Positions 22,450-33,182 of a stretch of DNA of 64,000 nucleotides are shown here, in pieces; the stretch's first letter is position 1; each line of letters begins with the position of its first letter. The position numbers and the translations under genes are program-made. The stretch is from positions 4,566,001-4,630,000 of the forward strand of contig NZ_WOXS01000002.1 in NCBI RefSeq assembly GCF_009852415.1, written 5' to 3'. Under the pieces are notes generated by a model. It worked only from the letters and a program-made list of their open reading frames with translations. It had not been told where the DNA came from and made no database searches. Source of the stretch: Streptomyces sp. Tu 3180. Lineage in GTDB: Bacteria; Actinomycetota; Actinomycetes; Streptomycetales; Streptomycetaceae.

Positions 22450-24063
22450 GTGGTCGTGCCGGAGCTGGGGCCTTGGCGGGCCGCGGGACCGCACGTCGTG
22501 CGGATCGCGGACGCCGTACGACCGCGTCTCGCCCGGGCCGCGGAGACCGTACGGTCGCGTCTCGCGCGCGTCGCCGCGGCCGCCGGGCCGCGGTTCGCGC
22601 GGCCGGACCGGCCGGAATCACCACGGGTCCCGCGGGTCGCGCGGCCGAAGACCTGGCGGTTCGTCGCGACCGCCGCCACCGCCGGTCTGGCGCTGGCCGC
22701 GGGAGCGGTGACCGCCGCCGGTCCCTGGGACTCCAACGGTCAGCGTACGTCCGAGCGGCACCGGGCCGTGGCCCTGGAAGCCGCGCGTGGCACAGATCAC
22801 GCCCGCGCCCACGCCGGTACGCCGCCCCGCGGGCCCGAGGCCGCCCCGTCGGCCGCCTCCGTGCTCACCGGCCTCGGCTCCGCCGCCGTGCGGTCGGCGC
22901 CCGGCGACAAGGCGCTCACCGGCGTCCTCGGCCCGCTGCTGAAGACCCCGGCGCTCGGCCGCCGCTCCGCCGCCGTGGTCGACGTGGCCACCGGCGAGCG
23001 GCTGTACGGCACCGGCTCCGGCGACGCGCTCACCCCCGCCTCGACCACGAAGATCGCCACCGGCGTCGCCGCGCTCTCCGCGATGGGCGCCGACCACCGC
23101 CTCACCACCCGCGTCGTCTTCGAGCCCGACACCGAGGAGGTGGTGCTGGTCGGCGGCGGCGACCCCACCCTCACCGCCCGCAAGGAGGCCCACGGCCTCG
23201 CCAGCCTGCGCGACCTCGCCGGGCGCACCGCCGCCGCCCTGGCCAAGCGGGGCGTGCGCGAGGTGACCCTCTCCTACGACACGACGCTCTACCGGGGCAC
23301 CGTGAACCACCCGATCGGGGTCAACCCCAACCTCGCCGCCGTCACCCCCCTGATGGCCGACGAGGCCCGCACCGACGACTCCACCAGCGGCCCCGCCCCG
23401 CGCGTCGCCGACCCCGCGGCCGACGCCGCCCGGAAGTTCGGCGCCTTCCTCGAGGAGCACGGCGTCGAGGCCACGCCCCCCGGCCGGTCGAAGGCCTCCA
23501 CCCGCGCCTCCACTCTCGCCACGGTCTCCTCGCCGCCGCTGGGCGTCCTCGTCGAACGGATGCTGACCGGCAGCGACAACGACCTCGCCGAGGCCCTCGC
23601 CCGCCACACCGCCCTCGCCACCGGCGGGAGCGCCGACTTCGCCGGCGCCGGCGCGGCCGTCACCGCCCGGCTGAAGAAGCTCGGCCTGCCGGTGAAGGGC
23701 GCCGTCTTCAAGGACGGCAGCGGCCTCGACCGGGGCGGCCGGCTCACCGCCGACCTCCTCACCGCCCTGCTCGTGAAGGCCGGCGACCCCGACCGCCCCG
23801 AGCTGCGCCCGGTCCTCACCGGCCTGCCCGTGGCCGGCTTCACCGGCACCCTCGCCGGCCGCTACGCCGACGGGGCGGCCGGCGTCGTGCGCGCCAAGAC
23901 CGGCACGCTCACCGGTGTGAACACCCTGGCGGGCACCGTCGTCGACCGGGACGGCAGGCTGCTGGCCTTCGCCTTCCTGGCGAACGGCACCACCGACCCG
24001 GCGGCGGCCCAGTCCGCCCTGGACGAGGCGGCCACGGCGCTGGCGGCGTGCGGCTGCCGGTGA
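22450..24063 (+). CDS. dacB: D-alanyl-D-alanine carboxypeptidase/endopeptidase, PBP4 (S13)
   Basis: 537 aa. Peptidase family S13: SxxK motif as S198-T-T-K201, SxN as S375-D-N377, and KTG at 483-485. Trims D-Ala or cleaves cross-links in peptidoglycan outside the cell. One membrane segment near residue 75-92 (FVATAATAGLALAAGAV) follows an unusually long positively charged N-terminus with AARP-like repeats, so the protein is anchored or exported. GTG at 22450 is used; GTGs at 22453 and 22456 are not excluded. Stop is 62 bp before the metalloprotease gene on the same strand. Confidence 0.92.
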   Translation: MVVPELGPWRAAGPHVVRIADAVRPRLARAAETVRSRLARVAAAAGPRFARPDRPESPRVPRVARPKTWRFVATAATAGLALAAGAVTAAGPWDSNGQRTSERHRAVALEAARGTDHARAHAGTPPRGPEAAPSAASVLTGLGSAAVRSAPGDKALTGVLGPLLKTPALGRRSAAVVDVATGERLYGTGSGDALTPASTTKIATGVAALSAMGADHRLTTRVVFEPDTEEVVLVGGGDPTLTARKEAHGLASLRDLAGRTAAALAKRGVREVTLSYDTTLYRGTVNHPIGVNPNLAAVTPLMADEARTDDSTSGPAPRVADPAADAARKFGAFLEEHGVEATPPGRSKASTRASTLATVSSPPLGVLVERMLTGSDNDLAEALARHTALATGGSADFAGAGAAVTARLKKLGLPVKGAVFKDGSGLDRGGRLTADLLTALLVKAGDPDRPELRPVLTGLPVAGFTGTLAGRYADGAAGVVRAKTGTLTGVNTLAGTVVDRDGRLLAFAFLANGTTDPAAAQSALDEAATALAACGCR

Positions 24064-24125
24064 CCGCCCGCCCCGGCCGCCTCGCCGCCCTGCCCCGAAC
24101 CCGGGCACTCACGTACCGTTGACGC

Positions 24126-25259
24126 ATGACGAGCATCGGTGGTGCTGCCTCTTCCGGGATGGTCGACTGGAATCTCGCGGTCGCGACCGCGACCCGGCTC
24201 ATGCGGCCGGGCCCCGACGTGAGCCGCGAGGAGGCCCGGGCCGTCGTCGCGGAGCTGCGCCGGCACGCGAAGGCCTCGGAGGAGCACGTCCGGGGCTTCA
24301 CCCGGCTGGGCACCGAGGAGACCCACGACACACCCGTCCTCGTCGTCGACCGCCCCGGCTGGGTCCGGGCCAACGTCGCCGGCTTCCGCGAGCTCCTCAA
24401 GCCGCTCCTCGACAAGATGCAGGAACGCCGCGGCAGCAGCCCCGGCAACGCGGTCCTCGGCGCCGTCGGCGGCAAGGTCACCGGCGTGGAGCTGGGCATG
24501 CTGCTGTCCTTCCTCGCCTCCCGCGTGCTCGGCCAGTACGAGACCTTCGCCCCCGCCACCCGGGAGTTCCCGGCCGGGGAGAACGGCGGCGGCCGGCTGC
24601 TGCTCGTCGCCCCCAACATCGTCCACGTCGAACGCGAGCTCGACGTCGAACCGCACGACTTCCGCCTGTGGGTGACGCTGCACGAGGAGACCCACCGCAC
24701 CCAGTTCACCGCCGTGCCCTGGCTGCGGGACCACCTGGAGGGCGAGATCCAGTCGTTCCTGGGGGAGACCGACGTCGATCCCATGACCGTCCTGGAGCGC
24801 GTCCGCGAGGCCGCCCAGTCCCTCGTCGGCGGCCGTCCCGAGGGCGAGGAGGGCGACGACGGGCACTCCCTCGTCGAGCTCGTGCAGACCCCCGCCCAGC
24901 GCGAGATCCTCGGCCGCCTCACCGCCGTGATGTCCCTGCTGGAGGGCCACGCCGACTTCGTGATGGACGGCGTCGGCCCCGAGGTCGTGCCGAGCGTCGC
25001 CGAGATCCGCGAGAAGTTCCAGCAGCGCCGCGCCAAGGGCGCCTCCCGCCTGGACCTCGCCCTGCGCAAGCTGCTCGGCCTGGACGCCAAGCTCCGCCAG
25101 TACCGCGACGGTGAACGCTTCGTGCGCGCCGTCGTGGAGGAGGTCGGCATGGACGGTTTCAACCGCGTGTGGACCTCGCCCAACACGCTCCCCACCAAGG
25201 CGGAGATCGCCAAACCGGCGGACTGGATCACACGGGTGCACCGCAAGCCCGAGGTGTGA
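24126..25259 (+). CDS. Zinc-dependent metalloprotease, DUF2342 (F420 biosynthesis-associated family)
   Basis: 377 aa. The family carries a zincin motif, here HEETH at residues 186-190 (LHEETHRTQFTAVPWLRDHL), with further conserved LLEGHADFVMDGVG that likely gives the third metal ligand. Databases name it coenzyme F420 biosynthesis-associated because of genome neighbourhoods in actinobacteria; a direct role in F420 synthesis is not shown. It lies between dacB and tilS. No signal peptide, so a cytoplasmic location is expected. Substrate unknown. Confidence 0.88.
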   Translation: MTSIGGAASSGMVDWNLAVATATRLMRPGPDVSREEARAVVAELRRHAKASEEHVRGFTRLGTEETHDTPVLVVDRPGWVRANVAGFRELLKPLLDKMQERRGSSPGNAVLGAVGGKVTGVELGMLLSFLASRVLGQYETFAPATREFPAGENGGGRLLLVAPNIVHVERELDVEPHDFRLWVTLHEETHRTQFTAVPWLRDHLEGEIQSFLGETDVDPMTVLERVREAAQSLVGGRPEGEEGDDGHSLVELVQTPAQREILGRLTAVMSLLEGHADFVMDGVGPEVVPSVAEIREKFQQRRAKGASRLDLALRKLLGLDAKLRQYRDGERFVRAVVEEVGMDGFNRVWTSPNTLPTKAEIAKPADWITRVHRKPEV

Positions 25260-25449
25260 GCCCCGCGCACGTCGTGAAGCGAATCCGGCCGACGGCATGC
25301 GGACGCCCCTTCAATCACCCGTCCGAGGGACCGTGAGCCATGGGTAGGCGTGCAATGCTCGGGTAACGGCCCGGTTCTGTCACCATCTACACACTCTGAG
25401 TGACCGACATCGGGTTCACCCCCCGAAAACTTCATGAAGGGAACCGGAC

Positions 25450-26496
25450 ATGGGTCCCCATCCTGCGGTCGCGGCGATACGCCTGGCGGTCCGCCGCGTC
25501 CTGAACGACATCCTCGACGACCACGGCGACGTCCCCGACGACCACGGTCGAACCCCCGGCCGGGCCCCGGACGAGCGTCCCCCCTCCCCGCTCGTGCTCG
25601 CGGCCTGCTCCGGTGGCGCCGACTCCATGGCGCTCGCCTCCGCCCTCGCCTTCGAGGCCCCCCGGCTCGGCGTCCGCGCCGGAGGCGTCACCGTCGACCA
25701 CGGCCTCCAGGCCGGTTCCGACGTGCGCGCCGCCGAGGTCGTGCTGCGCCTGCGCGAACTCGGACTGGACCCGGTCGAGTCCGTCGCGGTCAGCGTCGGC
25801 CGCGGCGGCGGACCCGAGGCCGCCGCCCGGGACGCCCGCTACGCCGCCCTCGACGCCGCCGCCGAACGGCACGGCGCCGTGGCCGTCCTGCTCGGCCACA
25901 CCCGCGACGACCAGGCCGAGACCGTCCTGCTGGGGCTCGCCCGCGGCTCCGGCATCCGCTCCCTGTCCGGAATGGCCGCGGTCTCGGGGGCCGACGGCCG
26001 TTACCGGCGCCCCTTCCTCCAGCTCGACCGGCAGACCGCCCGCAAGGCCTGCATGGTCCAGTCCCTCTCCGTCTGGGACGACCCGCACAACGCCGACCCG
26101 GCCTACACCCGCTCCCGCCTGCGCCACGAGGGCCTGCCCGCCCTGGAGAAGGCCCTCGGCAAGGGCGTCGTCGAGGCCCTCGCCCGCACGGCCCAGCTCT
26201 CCCGCGACGACGCCGACGCCCTCGACGCCTGGGCCGGCCGGGCCGCGGCCGGCGTCCGGGACGCCGACGGCCGTCTGGAGTGCGCCGGGCTGTACGCCCT
26301 GCCGCCCGCCGTACGCCGCCGCGTGCTGCGCCGCGCCGCCATCGAGGCCGGCGCCCCGGCCGGTTCCCTGTTCGCCCGCCACATCGAGGAAGTGGACCGG
26401 CTGATCACCGGCTGGCGCGGACAGGGGGCCATCAACCTCCCCGGCAAAGTCGTCGTCCGGCGCCAGGGTGGCAGACTGGTGATTCGGCAAGGCTGA
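25450..26496 (+). CDS. tilS: tRNA(Ile)-lysidine synthase
   Basis: 348 aa. PP-loop ATPase with the signature SGGADS at residues 54-59. It adds lysine to cytidine 34 of the AUA-decoding tRNA-Ile, changing both its codon reading and its charging; an essential enzyme. Conserved downstream blocks include LGHTRDDQAETVLLGLARGS and the substrate-binding VWDDPHNADPAYTRSRLRHE. An extra 35-residue N-terminal segment precedes the PP-loop. RBS GAAGGGAA precedes the ATG. It is followed after 60 bp by hpt and then ftsH, an order widely kept in bacteria. Confidence 0.97.
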   Translation: MGPHPAVAAIRLAVRRVLNDILDDHGDVPDDHGRTPGRAPDERPPSPLVLAACSGGADSMALASALAFEAPRLGVRAGGVTVDHGLQAGSDVRAAEVVLRLRELGLDPVESVAVSVGRGGGPEAAARDARYAALDAAAERHGAVAVLLGHTRDDQAETVLLGLARGSGIRSLSGMAAVSGADGRYRRPFLQLDRQTARKACMVQSLSVWDDPHNADPAYTRSRLRHEGLPALEKALGKGVVEALARTAQLSRDDADALDAWAGRAAAGVRDADGRLECAGLYALPPAVRRRVLRRAAIEAGAPAGSLFARHIEEVDRLITGWRGQGAINLPGKVVVRRQGGRLVIRQG

Positions 26497-26556
26497 ATCC
26501 CCGCCCCCGGCAGCGCCGGGGACGGCACGGGACAGCCGGTGGGACGACCGAAAGTG

Positions 26557-27117
26557 ATGCGGGTGGACGCGAAAGACATGGGTGCCGACCTCGAGAAGGT
26601 GCTCATCACCAAGGAAGAGATCGACGCCAAGCTGGTGGAGCTGGCCGCGAAGATCGACGCGGAGTACGCGGGCAAGGACCTGCTGCTCGTCGGCGTCCTC
26701 AAGGGCGCGGTGATGGTCATGGCCGACCTCGCCCGGGCACTGTCCACCCCCGTCACCATGGACTGGATGGCCGTATCCTCGTACGGGGCGGGTACCCAGT
26801 CCTCCGGTGTGGTGCGGATCCTCAAGGACCTCGACACCGACATCAAGGGCAAGCACGTCCTCATCGTCGAGGACATCATCGACTCCGGCCTGACCCTGTC
26901 CTGGCTGATCTCCAACCTCGGCTCGCGCGAGCCCGCCTCCCTCAAGGTGTGCACGCTGCTGCGCAAGCCCGAGGCCGCCAAGGTCGCCATCGACGTGGAA
27001 TGGGCCGGATTCGACATCCCCAACGAATTCGTCGTCGGCTACGGCCTCGACTACGCCGAGAAGTACCGCAACCTCCCGTTCGTCGGTACGCTCGCGCCCC
27101 ACGTCTACGGGGGCTGA
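26557..27117 (+). CDS. hpt: Hypoxanthine phosphoribosyltransferase
   Basis: 186 aa from MRVDAKDMGAD. Salvages hypoxanthine and guanine to IMP and GMP using PRPP. The PRPP-binding motif is VLIVEDIIDSGLTLSWL (residues about 104-120), with the flexible-loop region VSSYGAGTQSSG. The start codon is uncertain: GTG at 26539 or 26554 and ATG at 26557 are all in frame; the last fits homologues best. Part of the conserved tilS-hpt-ftsH-folE series on this strand. Confidence 0.95.
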   Translation: MRVDAKDMGADLEKVLITKEEIDAKLVELAAKIDAEYAGKDLLLVGVLKGAVMVMADLARALSTPVTMDWMAVSSYGAGTQSSGVVRILKDLDTDIKGKHVLIVEDIIDSGLTLSWLISNLGSREPASLKVCTLLRKPEAAKVAIDVEWAGFDIPNEFVVGYGLDYAEKYRNLPFVGTLAPHVYGG

Positions 27118-27305
27118 GCCCCGGGGGCCCGCCCGCCGTACGGTGATCGGGAACCCCGGCGGGCTCGGCGGCGTTGGAGCATGCATGGACGCGTTTGCCG
27201 GCCGTCCCTCACAGCTTCGGGGGACAATGCTGGGGTACCGTCCGAAGAACAGCCTTTATCAAACTCACTATGGCAGGAGGGACGGGGCGGCACCGCTCCG
27301 TATGG

Positions 27306-29345
<2,040 letters not shown>

Positions 29346-29384
29346 TCCGAGGCTCCCGCCGGGCCCACCGGGCCCGGAATGACC

Positions 29385-29420
29385 GCCGCGCCCCCCTGGT
29401 TCTAGCCTGGGGGGCGCGGC
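29385..29420 (+). terminator. 12-bp stem hairpin between ftsH and folE
   Basis: GCCGCGCCCCCC (29385-29396), 12-nt loop, complementary arm 29409-29420. It begins 40 bp after the ftsH stop. The loop contains TAGCCT, which could act as a -10 for folE, so it may both end ftsH transcription and overlap a folE promoter. Confidence 0.65.
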
Positions 29421-29483
29421 ATTCGCGTACCGCAGTTGAGACGCGTGCCCCTCACGCGTGAAGGCACAGGAACGAGGCACCCC

Positions 29484-30089
29484 ATGACCGACCCCGTGAC
29501 GCTGGACGGCATAGCCCCCATCGGCGAGTTCGACGAGAAGCGGGCCGAGAACGCCGTGCGCGAGCTCCTGATCGCGGTCGGCGAGGACCCGGACCGCGAG
29601 GGGCTCCTGGAGACTCCGGCGCGGGTGGCGCGGGCGTACAGGGAGATATTCGCGGGTCTGTGGCAGAAGCCCGAGGACGTGCTGACGACGACGTTCGACC
29701 TCGGCCACGACGAGATGGTGCTCGTGAAGGACATCGAGGTGTACTCGACCTGTGAGCATCACCTGGTGCCGTTCCGGGGCGTGGCGCACGTCGGGTACAT
29801 CCCGTCCACCAGCGGGAAGATCACGGGTCTGTCCAAGCTGGCCCGGCTCGTGGACGTCTACGCCCGCCGCCCGCAGGTGCAGGAACGACTCACCACGCAG
29901 ATCGCGGACTCCCTGATGGAGATCCTGGAGCCGCGCGGGGTGATCGTGGTCGTGGAGTGCGAGCACATGTGCATGTCGATGCGCGGCATCCGCAAGCCCG
30001 GCGCGAAGACCATCACCTCGGCGGTGCGCGGTCAGCTGCGGGACGCGGCGACGCGCAACGAGGCGATGAGCCTGATCATGGCGCGCTGA
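29484..30089 (+). CDS. folE: GTP cyclohydrolase I
   Basis: 201 aa (MTDPVTLDGIAPIG). Converts GTP to dihydroneopterin triphosphate, the first step of folate synthesis. Zinc ligands are present: C90 and H93 in TCEHHLVPF and C163 in HMCMSMRG. GKITGLSKLARLVD and the final ATRNEAMSLI are also typical. It converges on the folP operon (19 bp between stops), so the folate genes of this organism lie in two facing transcription units. ftsH is upstream, separated by a hairpin. Confidence 0.97.
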   Translation: MTDPVTLDGIAPIGEFDEKRAENAVRELLIAVGEDPDREGLLETPARVARAYREIFAGLWQKPEDVLTTTFDLGHDEMVLVKDIEVYSTCEHHLVPFRGVAHVGYIPSTSGKITGLSKLARLVDVYARRPQVQERLTTQIADSLMEILEPRGVIVVVECEHMCMSMRGIRKPGAKTITSAVRGQLRDAATRNEAMSLIMAR

Positions 30090-30108
30090 CGGCTCGTCCC
30101 CGGTCGCC

Positions 30109-30597
30109 TCATCCGGCCGGGGTGACCCCCGCGCCGTTGTTCTCGTCGTCCTCCGGGAGCTTGCAGACGCGCTCCAGGAAGATGGCCGCCGCTATGACGG
30201 CGATGCCCGCCAGGACCGAGAAGCCGGCGTAGACGGCCTGGTCCCGGCGGGCGGGGATGTCCAGGGATTCCAGGAGGAAGACGCCGGTGCCGCCGTACAT
30301 GCCGGCGACGAGGGCGGCGACCAGGGCGCTGGCCTGACCGAAGACGACCGCGCGGGCCGCCATCAGGGGGTCGACGCCCTTGGCCTCGGGGCGGCGCTCG
30401 CGCTGGGCCCTGAGACGGGCGCGCAGCGAGAGGGCCGTGGCCGCGAGGACCACGGCGATCAGGGCGAGGACGATGGGCGCGGCCACGGGCACGCTCGGCA
30501 GGGTCCCCAGGGAGTTCCACAGACGGGCGCCGGCCCAGGACAGGATCCCGGCGACGACGAAGACGCCCGCCAGCACCCTGATGCGCAGCTCTTTCAC
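30109..30597 (-). CDS. DUF3180 domain-containing membrane protein
   Basis: 162 aa from GTG (VKELRIRVLAGVFVV). Four predicted membrane segments: near residues 6-26, 36-56, 81-105 and 117-140. The DUF3180 family is confined to actinobacteria and sits constantly at the end of the folP-folB-folK operon, as here, 56 bp after folK. Function unknown; its fixed place suggests a link to folate or pteridine handling at the membrane, which is inference only. Confidence 0.8.
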   Translation of the reverse strand: MKELRIRVLAGVFVVAGILSWAGARLWNSLGTLPSVPVAAPIVLALIAVVLAATALSLRARLRAQRERRPEAKGVDPLMAARAVVFGQASALVAALVAGMYGGTGVFLLESLDIPARRDQAVYAGFSVLAGIAVIAAAIFLERVCKLPEDDENNGAGVTPAG

Positions 30598-30653
30598 GGT
30601 GTCCCCTCGGATTCCCCCGGTGCCCCGGAATGTGATCGTGTCGACCTTAACGG

Positions 30654-31265
30654 CTATTCCGGCAGCCGGAGTTCCAGGTCCTTGCGGAGGGTGACGCCCT
30701 CGCGGGCGACCGTGCCGAGGAGATCGCCGACCCGTCCGCGGCCGGGGAGTTCCGCCCCGGGATCGACGTCGTGCCAGGGCGCGAGCACGAAGGCGCGTTC
30801 GTGGGCGCGGGGGTGGGGGAGCGTGAGGTGCGGGTCGTCGGAGCGGACGTCCGCGTAGGAGACGATGTCCACGTCGAGGGTGCGGGGGCCCCAGCGCTCG
30901 TCCCGGACCCGGTGGAAGGCGTCCTCGACGGCGTGCGCCCGCTCCAGCAGGGAGGACGGGGGCAGGGTGGTCCTGAGGACCACGACCGCGTTGAGGTACG
31001 AGGGCTGGCTGCCGGGCTCGACGCCCCACGGCTCCGTCTCGTAGACCGGGGAGACGGCCTTGACCCGGACGCCCGGGGTGTCCTCCAGGGCGTCGACGGC
31101 CCCCTGGAGGGTCTCCAGACGGTTGCCGAGGTTGGCGCCGATGGACACCACGGCCCGCTTCGGATTGTGCAGGGTGGCGTCGGCGGCGTCGACCTGCTCG
31201 ACCACGGAGGCGGGGACGGGCTGAACGGTCGGGTCGGTGTGGCCCGGGGTGGACGGCCTGGTCAT
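30654..31265 (-). CDS. folK: 2-amino-4-hydroxy-6-hydroxymethyldihydropteridine pyrophosphokinase
   Basis: 203 aa. HPPK transfers pyrophosphate from ATP to hydroxymethyldihydropterin. Family motifs: VVSIGANLGNRLETLQGAV, VSPVYETEPWGV, and the metal-binding RWGPRTLDVDIVSY (two aspartates). The first 35 residues before the HPPK core are an extension found in streptomycetes. Its ATG overlaps the folB stop (ATGA), so translation is coupled. Also near folP, giving the linear order of the pathway enzymes in one operon. Confidence 0.96.
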   Translation of the reverse strand: MTRPSTPGHTDPTVQPVPASVVEQVDAADATLHNPKRAVVSIGANLGNRLETLQGAVDALEDTPGVRVKAVSPVYETEPWGVEPGSQPSYLNAVVVLRTTLPPSSLLERAHAVEDAFHRVRDERWGPRTLDVDIVSYADVRSDDPHLTLPHPRAHERAFVLAPWHDVDPGAELPGRGRVGDLLGTVAREGVTLRKDLELRLPE

Positions 31266-31621
31266 ACGCGGCTCCGGATGATGGTGACGGTCACGTCGTC
31301 GAAGGGCACGGTGATCGGCGCGTCCGGTTTGTGGACGCAGACCTCGACCTCCTGCACCACGTCGTGCTTCAGGCAGACCCGGGCGATGCGCTCGGCGAGG
31401 GTCTCGATGAGGTCCACGGGATCGCCCTCGACGACCGCCACGACCTCCTCCGCCACGATGCCGTAGTGCACGGTCCTGGTCAGGTCGTCGTCGGCCGCGG
31501 CCGGCCGGGTGTCCAGGCCGAGGACGAGGTCCACCACGAAGGTCTGGCCCTCCTCGCGCTCCTTGGGGAACACACCGTGGTGCCCGCGGGCCCTCAGGCC
31601 GCGCAGCGCGACACGATCCAC
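31262..31621 (-). CDS. folB: Dihydroneopterin aldolase
   Basis: 119 aa from GTG (VDRVALRGLRARGHHGVFPK). Cleaves dihydroneopterin to 6-hydroxymethyldihydropterin and glycolaldehyde. The active-site glutamate region (RGHHGVFPKEREEGQTFVVD) and the later VCLKHDVVQEVEVCVHKPDA are typical. The RBS AGGAG 8 bp upstream decides for this GTG; longer frames to 31708 are rejected. It overlaps folK by 4 bp. The gap to the upstream NTF2-like gene is 146 bp. Confidence 0.95.
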   Translation of the reverse strand: MDRVALRGLRARGHHGVFPKEREEGQTFVVDLVLGLDTRPAAADDDLTRTVHYGIVAEEVVAVVEGDPVDLIETLAERIARVCLKHDVVQEVEVCVHKPDAPITVPFDDVTVTIIRSRV

Positions 31622-31767
31622 GCGAATCACTCCTGCAGTCGTCGGTCCGGCCGGTCGGCGCCGCGTGCGGGCGGCACACCGGCCGGAGTCGAGGCTACCC
31701 GCGGGCACCGGCGGGTCCGGACCAGCGGGGCGCCTCTCCTTGTGGGCCTTGTGGTCCCCCTACCCGT

Positions 31768-32271
31768 TCAGGAGGGGGTGTCGTCGTCCTCCTCCTCGTC
31801 GGTCTCGGCGAGGACCGGGGAGGCGTGGTGGGACCAGAGCTTCCAGCCGCCGGGGGTGCGCCGGAACACGTTGGTGGCGACGACGAGCTGGCCGACCAGG
31901 GGGCCGAGCTCCTCGCCGGCCTCGGGGGCGGGGCCGCCGCTGAGGATGTTCTCGCTGCAGGTCACCACGGCGGTGTCGCCGGTGACCGAGACGTGCACGT
32001 CGGTGAGGAAGAACTGGATGTAGTCGGTGTTCGCCATGATCAGGGCGTACGACCTCAGGACCTCGCCGCGTCCGGTGAGCACGGGCCAGCCGGGGTGCAC
32101 GCAGGAGACCACACCGGCGTCCGCCGGGTCGTGGTACGTCTCGTCGACGCCGAGGTCGGCAGGGGTGAGCCAGAGCGACGCCACCTCCTCGAAGTCGCCC
32201 CGTTCGAGTGCCTCGTAGAAGGCGGTGTTGGCGGCCTCGACCTGCTCGACGTCGGTGTGGGGTGCGGTCAC
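31768..32271 (-). CDS. NTF2-like/SnoaL-fold protein in the folate operon
   Basis: 167 aa from GTG (VTAPHTDVEQVEAANTAFYE), overlapping the folP stop by 4 bp. Fold of the DUF4440/SnoaL-like family: N-terminal helices (AFYEALERGDFEEVASLW), then beta strands ending with FRRTPGGWKLWSHHASP. No catalytic residues can be assigned. The C-terminal tail is acidic (ETDEEEDDD). It sits between folP and folB, coupled to folP by the overlapping start, so a function in pterin metabolism is worth considering. One unassigned step there is removal of phosphates from dihydroneopterin triphosphate. Confidence 0.85.
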   Translation of the reverse strand: MTAPHTDVEQVEAANTAFYEALERGDFEEVASLWLTPADLGVDETYHDPADAGVVSCVHPGWPVLTGRGEVLRSYALIMANTDYIQFFLTDVHVSVTGDTAVVTCSENILSGGPAPEAGEELGPLVGQLVVATNVFRRTPGGWKLWSHHASPVLAETDEEEDDDTPS

Positions 32272-33182
32272 CGGGCTCCTTCTGCGCCGTGTGCGCCGGA
32301 TTCGGGGGGAGTGCCGTCCGGTGTGCGCGCCTGTTCGACGGCGCGCACGACGCGCACGGCGTCGGCGGTCGCGCGGACCTCGTGCACGCGGACCGCCCAC
32401 GCGCCGGCCTGCGCGGAGAGGGCGGAGACGGCGGCGGTGGCGGCGTCGCGTTCGCGGGCGGGCGGGGGCGTGCCGTCCGCGTCGGCCAGGACGCGGCCGA
32501 GGAACCGCTTGCGGGAGGCGGCGACCAGCAGCGGGTGGCCGAGGCCCAGGAGCCGGTCGAGGCGGGCCAGGAGGGCGAGGTCGTGGTCGGTGTCCTTGGA
32601 GAACCCCAGGCCGGGGTCGACGATCACGCGGTCGGCGGCTATGCCGCCCTCCAGCACGGCCTCCACGCGTGCGCGCAGCTCGTCGACGACCTCGGTGACG
32701 ACGTCCGCGTACTCGCCCCGGACGTTGCCGCCCTCGAGGAAGCCGCGCCAGTGCATGACGACGAAGGGGGCGCCGGCGGCGGCGACGACACCGATCATGG
32801 CGGGGTCGGCGAGGCCGCCGCTGACGTCGTTGACGATCGCGGCACCGGCCGCGAGGGACTGCTCGGCGACGGACGCGCGCATGGTGTCGACGGAGACGGC
32901 GACGCCCTCGGCGGCGAGGCCGCGGACCACGGGGATGACGCGCCTGAGCTCCTCGGCCTCGTCGACGCGGGTGGCGCCGGGGCGGGTGGACTCGCCGCCG
33001 ACGTCGACCAGGTCCGCACCCTGGGCGACCAGGTCGAGGCCGTGCTTGACGGCGGTCGTCGTGTCGAACCAGCGGCCGCCGTCGGAGAAGGAGTCGGGCG
33101 TCACGTTCACGACCCCCATGACCGCGCAGCGGTCCCAGTGAGGAAGGCCGGCGACCCGGGGGCGTCCGCTGTGGTTGCTCAT
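32268..33182 (-). CDS. folP: Dihydropteroate synthase
   Basis: 304 aa from MSNHSGRPRVAGLP. Joins p-aminobenzoate to hydroxymethyldihydropterin pyrophosphate; the target of sulfonamides. Signature segments: MGVVNVTPDSFSDGG, VGGESTRPGA, IVNDVSGG, VDPGLGFSKD and the phosphate-binding SRKRFLG. First gene of the leftward operon folP-NTF2-folB-folK-DUF3180, with start-stop overlap to the next gene. Its promoter must lie in the long noncoding region upstream (33183-34145). Confidence 0.96.
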   Translation of the reverse strand: MSNHSGRPRVAGLPHWDRCAVMGVVNVTPDSFSDGGRWFDTTTAVKHGLDLVAQGADLVDVGGESTRPGATRVDEAEELRRVIPVVRGLAAEGVAVSVDTMRASVAEQSLAAGAAIVNDVSGGLADPAMIGVVAAAGAPFVVMHWRGFLEGGNVRGEYADVVTEVVDELRARVEAVLEGGIAADRVIVDPGLGFSKDTDHDLALLARLDRLLGLGHPLLVAASRKRFLGRVLADADGTPPPARERDAATAAVSALSAQAGAWAVRVHEVRATADAVRVVRAVEQARTPDGTPPESGAHGAEGAR

